DNA of 64,000 nucleotides from Aureococcus anophagefferens. Its lineage: Eukaryota; Sar; Pelagophyceae; Pelagomonadales; Pelagomonadaceae. Positions 27,122 through 36,151 of the stretch are shown one piece after another; positions within the stretch are counted from its first letter, which is position 1; the number at the start of each line of letters is the position of its first letter. The stretch is from assembly GCF_000186865.1 (NCBI RefSeq), contig NW_008705581.1, forward strand, positions 169,090 through 233,089. Direction: 5' to 3'. The position numbers and the translations under genes are program-made. The notes beneath the pieces are model-generated. The model had not been told where the DNA came from. It did no database searches and saw only the letters and a program-made list of their open reading frames with translations.

Positions 27122-29161
27122 ATGGGCGGCGGCGGTTCCAAGGTCGGGACGGAGCTGGATGACGACGACGACCTGCCCAAGGAGACGGAGGCGGACAAGC
27201 AGGACCCGGACAACAAGTGCCTCGTCGTCGAGCCGGACTTCGGCGGGCCCTGCAAGAAGCGGCGCTGCACGGACTGCCTCTGCCTGCTGCTCCTGGGCAC
27301 GTGCTGGTTCGTCATGACCTACATCGGTCTGGCGTGCATCCCCGGCGCCGGCATCGATAACGCCGTGTGCGACGAGGAGACCAAGGGCAACCCCTACCGC
27401 CTCATCAACGGCATGGACTACAAGGGCCAGATCTGCGGCATCAACACGGACGTCAAGTCCAAGCCGAAGCTCTACTACCTCCAGTCCGGCCAGGGCGTCT
27501 GCGTCAAAAAGTGCCCGAAGAGCACGGACGTCGAGTCGTTCATCTGCACCTACAACGCGCAGGACGACCTCGACGCCATCACCGACGACGTCGCCTACGT
27601 CGCCGAGGGCTACGACCAGGTCGGCAAGGACAAGTGCTCCCCGGTCTACGCGACGACGGACGTCATCAACTACTGCCTCTCGACGGACGCGATCGACCTC
27701 GGCGCGGAGCTCGCGGCGTCCGCGCTCGTCGACGACGGGACGACGAACACGACGCTGGGCTACAACGACTCGCCCAAGGAGTGGTACGAGAAGGCCTACG
27801 GCGACCTCTTCACGGCCAAGGACTACATCTTCGGCTTCGGCATCGGCGGCGCGATCCTCGTCGGCTTCGTCTACACCTTCTTCCTGCGCATCCCCGGCGT
27901 GCTCTCGCTCATCATCTGGGGCCTCCTCTTCGCCATCGCCTTCTTCCTCGCGCTCGGCGGCCTCCTCTGCTACAACACGTCGAAGCGGTGGGCGGACGAC
28001 GAGGAGCGCACGAAGACGCAGGCCGACGGCATGCTCTACATGGCCTACGCCCTCGGCGCGCTCTGCGCCCTCTGGCTCGCCCTGCTGTGCTGCATCCGCA
28101 AGCGCATCATGCTCGCCATCGGCATCGTCAAGGAGGCCGCGCGGTCCATCGCGGCCATGCCGATCATCGTCGTCTTCCCGATCGTGCAGATCGCCGCGCT
28201 CGTCATCTTCGTCCTGCCCTGGTTCATCTACTGCCTCTACCTCGCGTCCGCCGGGAAGATGAAGGTGCGCGACGGCGGCGCGGCGGGCGACTACCGCGAG
28301 TTCGTCTACACGAAGAACCAGTACTACGCGGGCTGGTACATGCTCTTCACCTACTACTGGACGTCCGAGTTCATCGTCGCCATCGGCCAGCTCGTCGTCG
28401 CCATGGCCGTGTCGACCTGGTACTTCACGCGGGACAAGTCGTCCATCGGGAACGCGACGGTGGTCTCGTCGATGCGGCGGTCCTTCCGCTACCACGCGGG
28501 CACGGCCGCGTTCGGCAGCCTCATCATCGCGATCATCAAGACCATCCGGGCCATCGTCGCCTACATCCAGAAGAAGGCGAAGAAGACGAAGACGTGCAAG
28601 GTCCTCGTGCAGGTCGTGCTCTGCGTCATCCAGTGCTGCCTCTGGTGCGTCGAGAAGTGCATGAAGTTCATCAACAAGAACGCGTACATCCAGACGGCCA
28701 TCTTCGGCCACTCCTTCTGCAAGGCCGCGCGCTGCGCCTTCTTCCTCATCCTGCGGAACATCGTGCGCATCGCCGCGCTCGGGCTCGTGTCCGGCTTCGT
28801 GCTCCTCCTGGGCAAGGTCATCATCACGACGGGCGCGACGATCCTCTGCTACATCGCGCTCGACGCGTCGGGCTTCGCCGACGACGAGCTCAACTACCTC
28901 TGGCTGCCTCTGGTGTTCACGGCGTTCATCGCGTTCTACGTCGCCCAGATGTTCAACGAGGTCTGGGGCATGGCCATGTCGACGATCCTCCAGTGCTTCG
29001 TCGCCGACGAGGAGATCTACAAGAAGGACTCCGACGCCATGTTCGCCGGCGACTCGCTGAAGAGCTGCGTGTCGTCGTCGAACAAGGGCAAGTACAAGGA
29101 CAAGGGCAAGGTCGCGCCGGGGACCGCGGCCCAGGAATCGTCCGGCGACGCCATCATCTGA
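27122..29161 (+). CDS. Choline-transporter-like protein (CTL/SLC44 family)
   Basis: The frame encodes 679 residues with about ten membrane segments. N-terminal landmarks are CKKRRCTDCLCLLLLGTCWF and, in the extracellular loop, NGMDYKGQICGINTD. The C-terminal pair of helices carries NKNAYIQTAIFGHSFCKAAR and FFLILRNIVRIAALGLVSGF, typical of CTL proteins. These carry choline or ethanolamine, or are poorly characterised carriers. The extracellular loop has several Cys (GVCVKKCPKS, SFICTY), which probably form disulphides. The first residues MGGGGSK match an N-myristoylation motif (Gly2, Ser6). The single intronless gene shares its upstream region with GLDH. Confidence 0.85.
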   Translation: MGGGGSKVGTELDDDDDLPKETEADKQDPDNKCLVVEPDFGGPCKKRRCTDCLCLLLLGTCWFVMTYIGLACIPGAGIDNAVCDEETKGNPYRLINGMDYKGQICGINTDVKSKPKLYYLQSGQGVCVKKCPKSTDVESFICTYNAQDDLDAITDDVAYVAEGYDQVGKDKCSPVYATTDVINYCLSTDAIDLGAELAASALVDDGTTNTTLGYNDSPKEWYEKAYGDLFTAKDYIFGFGIGGAILVGFVYTFFLRIPGVLSLIIWGLLFAIAFFLALGGLLCYNTSKRWADDEERTKTQADGMLYMAYALGALCALWLALLCCIRKRIMLAIGIVKEAARSIAAMPIIVVFPIVQIAALVIFVLPWFIYCLYLASAGKMKVRDGGAAGDYREFVYTKNQYYAGWYMLFTYYWTSEFIVAIGQLVVAMAVSTWYFTRDKSSIGNATVVSSMRRSFRYHAGTAAFGSLIIAIIKTIRAIVAYIQKKAKKTKTCKVLVQVVLCVIQCCLWCVEKCMKFINKNAYIQTAIFGHSFCKAARCAFFLILRNIVRIAALGLVSGFVLLLGKVIITTGATILCYIALDASGFADDELNYLWLPLVFTAFIAFYVAQMFNEVWGMAMSTILQCFVADEEIYKKDSDAMFAGDSLKSCVSSSNKGKYKDKGKVAPGTAAQESSGDAII

Positions 29162-29200
29162 CGAGGCGCGGGACGCGGGGCGCGCGGTTCGGTAACCACT

Positions 29201-29321
29201 TCAAGGTGGCCAACTTGCAGCGCGCCGAGGATTAGGCGATGCAGTCGATGCAAACCGCTTCAGCACTTCTTCAAGGTGGCCAACTTGCAGCGCGCTCCGG
29301 ATTAGGCGATGCAATCGATGC
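29201..29321. repeat. Tandem repeat of about 70 bp
   Basis: Two copies start at 29201 and 29271 and share tcaaggtggccaacttgcag (about 50 bp in all; period 70). The segment lies between the SLC44 stop and the NOL6 start, so it may be part of the NOL6 promoter or the SLC44 3' UTR. Confidence 0.75.
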
Positions 29322-29362
29322 CTAGCAGTCTATAGAGCTCTGCGTCCTCTAGCCTCCACGCG

Positions 29363-32300
29363 ATGCCTCCCGCCAAGCGTGCGCGCCTCGGCAGCGCGGA
29401 GCACGTCGACGCGCGCGAGGCGCAGCGGCGGCGCGTCGCCGAGCTGCTGGCGTCGTCGCGCGTCGACTACGAGGGCCCCGCGGCGCGGGCCGCCGAGGCC
29501 TGCGCCCGGGACGTGCGCGCGGCGCTGCTCGCCATGGGCGACGGCGCGCCCGCCGCTTCGCCGGAGACGCCCGCGCTCTGCGCGCCGCGGCCGGCGGCGG
29601 CCGCCGCGGCGCCCGCGGGCCCGCCCGCGGACGTCAAAGTCGTCGGGAGTTGGCTCGCGCGGACGACGTCGCGGCGGGCGCGGCCATGGACCTCGTCGCG
29701 TTCCTGCCCGCGGGCGCCCTCGCCGCCAACGGCAAGGACGCGCTCAACGGCCGCTACTTCGTCGCGCGCGCCGCGTACCTCGCCGCCGTCCGCGAAGCGC
29801 TCGTTTCCGCGGGCTTCGCCGTCGCCGCGGCCGCCGGCGGCGACGCGCGCCGGCCCGGCCTCGTCGTCCGCCGCGACGCGTCGCAGCGGATCCCCGTGCG
29901 CGTCCTCCTGGGCTGCCGGCCGCCGGCGGCGCTCGAAAGACGCCTCGGCCCTACCTTCAACAACGTCCGCGACGCCGACGGCGGCTCCGGCGACCCGACC
30001 CCGGGCTACAACGGCGCCCTGCTGGGCGACGCGACGCGCGAGCGGCACCTGGCCCTGCTCCACGGCGCCTGCGTGGCGCACCCGTCGCTGGGGGACTGCT
30101 GCGTCCTCGCGAAGCGGTGGCTCGCCGCGCGCGGGCAACTCGGCCGCGGCGACGGCGGCGTCGACGGCTTCCTCGCGTCCATGGTCGCGCTCCACTGCCT
30201 GCGCGTCCACGGCGACGCGCCGTCGGCGACGGGGCCCGAGGAGCGGGCCCTCGAGCTCTTCCGCCGCGTGCTGCGCTTCCTCGCGGCCGCCGCGTGGGCG
30301 TCGGGCGTCGTCGCGCTCTCCGGCGAGGCGCCCGACGACGGCTGGGCGGCGTCGACCGCGCCCGTGCGCTTCGTCGACGGCGCGTCGAACCTCGCGCGCC
30401 GCGTGAGCGGCGCGGCGGCGGCCGAGGTCGCCGCGGACGCGGCCGCGTGCCTGATCGCGCTCCGGAGGGACGCGGCGCCGGGCGCGCTCGACGCGGCGCT
30501 GACGCGGCCGGCCTACGCCGTGTGCCGCTACGACGCCTTCGTGCGCGTGCCCCTGGAGCCCCTCGACGACGTCGGCGGGTCGGCCTACGACCGCGCGCTC
30601 GCCGTCGCCGGCGCCGCGGAGCCGGACGCCGTCGGCGAGGCGCCCGGCGACGTCGTCGGCCGCCGCGCGGAGGCGACCTGCGCCGAGGCGCTGCGGGGCC
30701 GGGGCCTCGCGTGCCGCCGCGGCGTCGCGGCGGGCGACCACGCCGTCGTCGGCGTCGCGCTCGACCCGTCGGCCGACGCGACGCGCGCGGCGCTCCGCGG
30801 CCCGGCGCCCGGCGACGAGCAAGCGCGCGCGTTCCGAAACTTCTGGGGCGACGGCCGCTGCGAGCTGCGGCGCTTCAAGGACGGCGCCGTCGTCGAGGCC
30901 GTGGTCTGGGCGAAAAAGGCCGGCGAGGCGGACGACTGGCGCGAGGCGCTGCCGGAAAGGAGCGCGCGCGCGGCGCTCGGCCGCCACGAGCCCCGGCGCT
31001 GCGGCGCGGACGCGCGCGCGGGCCGCGGCGACCGCGCGGCGCTCGCGGCGGCGACTTATGAGACCTTCGGCTGCCGCCGCGCGCTGCCGCCGGCCGCGGC
31101 GATCGCGGCCGACGCGCACCGCGTGTTCGAGGCGCTCGGCGCGCGGCTCCGCGGCGCCGCGGGCCCGCTCCGCGTCGACGCGCTCTCCGCCGCGGCGCCG
31201 CTGCTGCGCCACACGGCGCCCTTCGCCGCCGGGCCGCACCCGGCGCTCTTCGGCGCGGACTCGGCGGACGCGGCCGCCGCGGGCGTCGCGGACGCTCTAG
31301 ACGCCGTCGCGCGCTTCGAGCCCTGCGACGCCTGGGCGAAGCTCGGCGTCGCCGAGACGCGGGCGGCGACGCTGGGCCTGCTGGCGCGCTGCGCGGAGAC
31401 GCTCGAGGACGGCGGCGCCGCCGTCGGCGTCGTCGCGGCCGCGCGGCCGCACCTCCGCGTCTTCTCCGGCGGCTTCGGCTTCCGGATCTTCGCGGCGACG
31501 CCGTCCCGAAAAGCGCCGGACACGGGCCTGGCCCACGTGCACCACGGCCTCGTCCGCGCGCTCGCGGCGAAGCACCGCGCCTTCGGGGATGCGGTGCGGC
31601 TGGTCGCGCGGTGGGCGGCCGCGCAGCACTTGAGCGGCCACGCGTCGCACGAATTCCTGGAGGTGCTCGCGGCCGCGGTCTTCGCGCCCGGCGCGTCCAA
31701 CGCCTTCGCGGACCGCGTGCCCGCGTCGGCGAACGCGGGCTTCGCGGCGTGCCTCCGCGCGCTCGCGCACCACGACTTCGGCGCGGCGCCAATTTACGTC
31801 GACCTCCGCGCGGCGGCGGCCGAGGACGCGGAAAAAGCGCGGCCCGCGGCGGCCCGCGCGGCGGCGGCGGACCGGACGCTGCGCGTCGTCGCGGACTACT
31901 TCGACGAGGGAGGGGCGGCGCCGACGCTCGCGGCGCCCGCGGCCGCGCCGGACGACGCGGCGTCGCCCGTCGAGGCCGCGGCGCTCCATTTGTTATCGGA
32001 CGCCGCGAAAACGACGCTGCAACGCATGGAGGCGGCCGTCGCCGCCGGCGACGCGGGTTTTGCTGATGCGACCTGGGGCCGGTCCGGCGGGGCGCTCGCG
32101 CGGCGCGCGGCGCACGCGACGATCCGCGTCCGGCCGGACGTCGTCGCCCGCGGCGCGGCCCGCGTCGACGACCGCGCCGCGGGCGAGGCCGCGCGGGCCC
32201 GGGGCCCGAAAGCGTTCCGCCTCAGGCCCGCGGGCAAGACCTTCGCGAACCTCGCGCCGAAGAAAGCCCGCGGCGCCGCGGGCGGCGGGGGGGACGCGCC

Positions 32301-32526
32301 GAACGTCTTCGTCGGAGCGGAGCCGGTAGCCGCCTACGTCGGCGAGCTCCGGGCGACCTTCGGCGACGTCGCCCTCTTCTTCTTCGACGCCCACGAGCCC
32401 CGCGAGATCTCCGTCGTCTTCCGGCCCTCCTTCGTGGAGTCGGGGACGACGACGCGCGCCGCGGTGCTGACCGCCGCGGCGAAGCTGGGGTTGGGGCTCG
32501 TCGCCGACGTCGCCGCGCGGTGCTAA
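29363..32526 (+). CDS. NOL6: NOL6/Nrap (Utp22-like) rRNA-processing protein with one frame shift
   Basis: Two overlapping frames together encode about 1054 residues. Frame 1 starts MPPAKRARLGS and reaches ADVKVVGSWLART. Frame 2 takes over at about 29660-29670 and reads DVAAGAAMDLVAFLPAGALA, then KDALNGRYFVARAAYLA. The family sequence runs continuously through this point. The remaining protein has the Nrap pattern: FRNFWGDGRCELRRFKDGAV, RAFGDAVRLVARWAAAQHLS, FLEVLAAAVF. NOL6 binds the 5' ETS in the small-subunit processome and is essential in the nucleolus. One base is missing relative to an intact frame; an assembly error, real deletion or unusual shift cannot be distinguished here. No GT-AG intron fits because the conserved residues lie at the exact point. 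Confidence 0.82.
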
Positions 32527-32536
32527 GACTTCGTCG

Positions 32537-34122
32537 CTACTTTAGTTTCACGACGATGACGGAGACGTTGTCCCGCGTGCCCCGGTCGACGATGGCCGCG
32601 TTCGTGGCGCGCTCCGCGGCCCGCTGGGGGTCGCCGTGGTCCGCGAGCTCGCCGCGGACGAAGGCGACGGCCTCGGCGTCGGAGAAGACGTCGAAGAGGC
32701 CGTCGCAGGCGAGCAGCAGGAACTCGTCGACCGCGGCGGCGGCGGCGGCGCCGCGGCGGCCCCCGGCGGCGGCGGCGGCGCGCCGCCGGCGACGATCGCC
32801 GGCACGGACTTCTTGAGCGCCGCGGCGCCGAAGGCGCGCGACACGGCGAGCTCGCCCATGACCCGCCGGTGGATGACGAAGCCCCCGGCCGCGCGGATGC
32901 GCGCGGCCTCGTCGTCGCGCGCGGGCGTGTGGTCCCGGCTCAGCGCCACGGCGCGCCCGCCGCGGCAGAGCAGCGCGCGGGAGTCGCCGACGTTCGCGCA
33001 GACGACCACGTCGCCGAGGACCAAAACGGCGACGCACGTCGACCCCGCGCGCGCGTTCGCCGACGTCCGCAGAAACGCGTCGTCGGCGTCGAGGAACGCG
33101 CGCCGGAGCGCCGCCGCGAGCTGCGCCTGTCGGTCGCCGGCGGGCAGGCCCGCGAGCGCGGCGCCGACGCGGCCCGCGAGCTCGTCCCTCAGGAACGCGG
33201 CCGCCTCGTCGCCGCCGTGGCCGTCGAAGACGCCGTAGAACGTCTGCGGCGCCAGGTCCTCAAGTCCCGGCACGGCCAGATCCTGGACGACGCGCGTCCG
33301 GTCCTCCATGGCCCGCCGCGCGCCCCGCTCCTCGCAGACGCCGTAGTCGAAGCGGTTCACGGACAGGCCCGTCCGCGCGACCAGAATCCGGTCGCCTAGA
33401 GCCAAATCACAAGGCCCCGCGTAGGGGCCCACGAGGCGCATGTAGGTGCCGTTCGTCGAGCCCAGATCCCGCAAATAGAAACCGCCTTCGTAAAAATCGA
33501 CGGCGGAGTGGCGCCGCGACAGCTCGCGGTCTCCGACGGCGACGGAGTTCTCCGCGGACCGCCCCAGGGTCGCGCCGCCGCGGCCGATCCTCAACGTCTC
33601 GCCCGCGCGCGGGCCTTCGTCGCAGCGGAGCGCGAGGACGTCGCCCGTCGTTGTCGCATCCACGACAAAGAGCGAGTTGCCCGCGCAGAAGGCCGCGCCG
33701 ACGCCGAGCGGCCACGCGCGCGTCCCCGGCTCCGCGCCGACGCGGACGGCCACGGGCGGCACGCCCCCCCCGCGCCGCTCGCCGACGCGCGCGCTGAAGA
33801 CGCCCGTGGCCGCGTCGCGGTCGATGACGCAGTGCGCGTGGTCCCGCATCGTGCCGTCGCTCGGCACGGAGATCGCGTTCGCCGCCGCGCGCCCGACGGC
33901 CGCGCGGCCGGCGACCGCGAAGCCCTCGCGCGCCGCGTCGCTGCCCAGCGTCGTGAACTTGAGCACGACGGACTCGAGGGACCGTGTAAATTCCTTGCGC
34001 GCGAGGGGCGACGGCGCCGGGGCCGGCGGCGGCGCCGCGGGCGGCGGCGGCGGCGGCGTCGCCGCCTCCCAGGACTGGCGCACGAGCGCCGGCGGGCAGC
34101 GCGCGTTCTGCACGGCGCGCAT
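32537..34122 (-). CDS. FHA-domain PP2C-type protein phosphatase with frame break near the C-terminus
   Basis: The first frame encodes a long N-terminal part, then an FHA domain (about residues 195-265): IGRGGATLGRSAENSVAVGD, LSRRHSAVDFYEGGFYLRDL and GSTNGTYMRL. FHA domains bind phospho-threonine. The PP2C domain follows: GARRAMEDRTRVV, VFDGHGGDEAAAF, DVVVCANVGDSRALL and RRVMGELAVSRAFG. The last motifs, DEFLLLACDGLFDVFSDAEA and GTRDNVSVIVVKLK, are in another frame and end at 32537. The switch lies in a run of CCG/GCC repeats near 32750-32820. An intron from GTCGCCGG to GACGAG would also restore the frame but removes about 20 residues. The protein may be a phosphatase recruited to phosphorylated partners. 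Stop to NOL6 stop is 10 bp. Confidence 0.8.
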
Positions 34123-34328
34123 GGGTGCGGCGCGGACGCGGCGTCGACGTCCACCGACGCGCGGCCCGCCCGCGCGGCCGCCGCAGCCCCAGACGAAAGG
34201 CCACCAGCGGGCTGCGGCATGATATAATTCTTCAAGTTCTTAAATGAATTCTTCAAGAAAAGATACTTAGTAATAAACACTATAATAACTCGCCTTTAAA
34301 TAGCACCCGGGCGCGCGCCGCGCCCCTG

Positions 34329-35134
34329 CTACGTGCTCTTGCAGTCCTTCCCGATGCCGAGGCCGTAGAAGTCGTCGGCGACGAAGACGTCCTTCTCGAA
34401 CTCGTAGCCGTTGGGCTTGTGCGCGCCCGTCGCGGCCTGGAGCTTCTTGCACAGCTCCGCCTCGACGAGGTCCTCGGCCTTGTCCTCGACGGTGAGGTCG
34501 AGGTGGGCGCTGTGGAGCGCCTCCTTGACGGCGCCCTTGTGCGTGCCCATCTTCGCCTTCTTCATCACGGACGCGCCCGGCGGCATGTACCTGCGCGGGT
34601 GATCTCTCGTCGCCGTTCGTTCCCGCGCGTCGAACGCCCGCGTTCGACTCGTGGCACGCGTCGAAGTCGCGTCGCGGTACACCGCCCGGCGGCGCGCTGC
34701 ACGAAGATGAACTTCGGGCGCTTGCAGACGACGGAGCCGCGGTTGTCGACGCCGAGGCACTTGAAGCCGCCCCACATGACCGCCGCGTCCTCGAGGTTGC
34801 TCTTGAAGTCCGCGAGGCCGCCCGTGCCGACGCACTTCATCTCCAGCGCCTTGCCGTTCGCGGCGTAGGTCGCGAGGAGGAAGGTCTCGGGCGCTTCGTC
34901 GTCGAGGACCTTGTTCCAGGCCGTCGCGATGTCCGGCGGCACGTCCAGCGTCTTCTTGCCGCCGCCGCCGCCGGCGAAGTGCGTCACCTTCGGGCCGGCG
35001 CCGGGCGCGTTCAGCCCGAAGCCGCCGCCGGCGCCGCTGCCGCTCGACATGGTGTTGGCCACGAGGCCCAGCTTCTTCGACTTGCCCTCGGCCTCGGCCT
35101 GGGACTTGAGCGCCTTGTCCATCATCTCCGACAT
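34329..35134 (-). CDS. Coactosin-like ADF-homology protein
   Basis: Exons 34683-35134 and 34329-34590 join to give 237 residues. An N-terminal Ala/Gly-rich region (about 1-70) precedes an ADF-homology fold: WNKVLDDEAPETFLLATYAA, KCVGTGGLADFKSNLEDAAV, MWGGFKCLGVDNRGSV, PKFIFVQ then PGASVMKKAKMGTHKGAVKE. The order fits coactosin, which binds F-actin and blocks capping. A short C-terminal extension (KDVFVADDFYGLGIGKDC) is unusual. The join RAAGR/YMPPG has the right frame, though the exact donor (GTGTACC at 34682) could differ by a few bases. Divergent from the ankyrin gene with about 220 bp between. Confidence 0.75.
34591..34682 (-). other. Short 92-bp intron in the coactosin-like gene
   Basis: Donor GTGTACC and acceptor GCGCAG fit the frame. 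The intron has an internal palindrome (gtcgaacgc and gcgttcgac) but no 8-bp target duplication and no introner ends or core, so it is counted as a conventional intron. Confidence 0.7.
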
Positions 35135-35355
35135 GGCGCGCTGGACGACCGATACGACGCGGCCGGCGCTGGACGACGGAGGCCGGAGGACGACGCGGCC
35201 AGGCGCTGCCAACAAGAGGCTGTGGCTGGCTGTGGCTATTTGCGGCTCGTGAAATTGTCAAGGGCAACCCTCCTTCCTTGCAGCTCAACGTTTGCGGTGT
35301 CGCAGCCCGGGCCCCGGCATGGGTCGCGTATAGCAGACGCGCCTCGGTTGTCGAC

Positions 35356-36135
35356 ATGGCCATGACCCGCGCCGAAGCGTCGTTTCTCGAGCAAACGCAG
35401 GCATGGCACGCCGGCGGCGCGGGCCGCGACCTCGATGCTGCGGTTCTTCTGTTTAGCGGTGCTACTGGCACGCTTCTCCACGTGTTGGACAACGAGGAAA
35501 GCAGCAGTGTGGGTGTGCACATCGAGGTCGATGACGACGATGACGGATGTACGCGACTGGCCTTTGCAGCGTCGCGAGGTTGGTGCTCGAGCATCAAATG
35601 GCTGCTCGAAAATGGCGCCGACATTGACGCTGTTATTCTAGGAATTGGTTTGACGCCACTCCACACTGCCGTCGGCCTGAACCAACGCGACGCCGCCGTC
35701 CTCTTGCTCGATGCGGGCGCGCGAGTCGACGCCCGGAGGATGAATGGGTACACTGCTCTCATGTGCTGCTCTCTCGACGGCATCGACGTCTATGAAAACC
35801 TGGAAATGTGCAAGCTGCTCCTGAGTCGCGGCGCGTCGCTCGAGCCGCGCGCTAACAGCGGCGAAGACGCCGAGGCCATCGCGCGACGCCTCGGCCACAT
35901 TACCATGGTCGACCTCCTCGCCGCCGTCCGCGCGGCGGGCGGCTGGGCCGGCTACGTCGACGCGCCCCGCAAGGAGCTCCTCGCCCTCCGCCGGCAGCTC
36001 CCGTCCCTCCGGGAGCGCGGCCGCGCGGCGCCGTCGAGCAGCGTCCGCGTCCACGAGCGCCTCTTCGTCGCCCTCACCGATGACGACGTCTTCGTGCACG
36101 CCGTCGCCTTCTGGCGCGGCCCCCGCGACCTGTGA
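35356..36135 (+). CDS. Ankyrin-repeat protein, family with conserved C-terminal motif
   Basis: The frame encodes 259 residues from the second Met (MAMTRAEASF). Three or four ankyrin repeats are visible: GCTRLAFAASRGWCSSIKWL, LTPLHTAVGLNQRDAAVLLL, NGYTALMCCSLDGIDVYENL and CKLLLSRGASL. The C-terminus has AGGWAGYVDAPRKELLALRR, LPSLRERGRA and AVAFWRGPRDL. The same three blocks end the ankyrin protein at 50369-51127, so the two are paralogues of a local family. Ankyrin repeats bind other proteins; the C-terminal block is of unknown role. The N-terminal repeat part is less GC-rich than the C-terminal part. Confidence 0.8.
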   Translation: MAMTRAEASFLEQTQAWHAGGAGRDLDAAVLLFSGATGTLLHVLDNEESSSVGVHIEVDDDDDGCTRLAFAASRGWCSSIKWLLENGADIDAVILGIGLTPLHTAVGLNQRDAAVLLLDAGARVDARRMNGYTALMCCSLDGIDVYENLEMCKLLLSRGASLEPRANSGEDAEAIARRLGHITMVDLLAAVRAAGGWAGYVDAPRKELLALRRQLPSLRERGRAAPSSSVRVHERLFVALTDDDVFVHAVAFWRGPRDL

Positions 36136-36151
36136 GAGAACTAAGAGGCAC

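Noticed and set aside
34591..34682. Introner origin of the coactosin intron
   Set aside because: No duplication, no matching ends and no core block; only a small internal palindrome.
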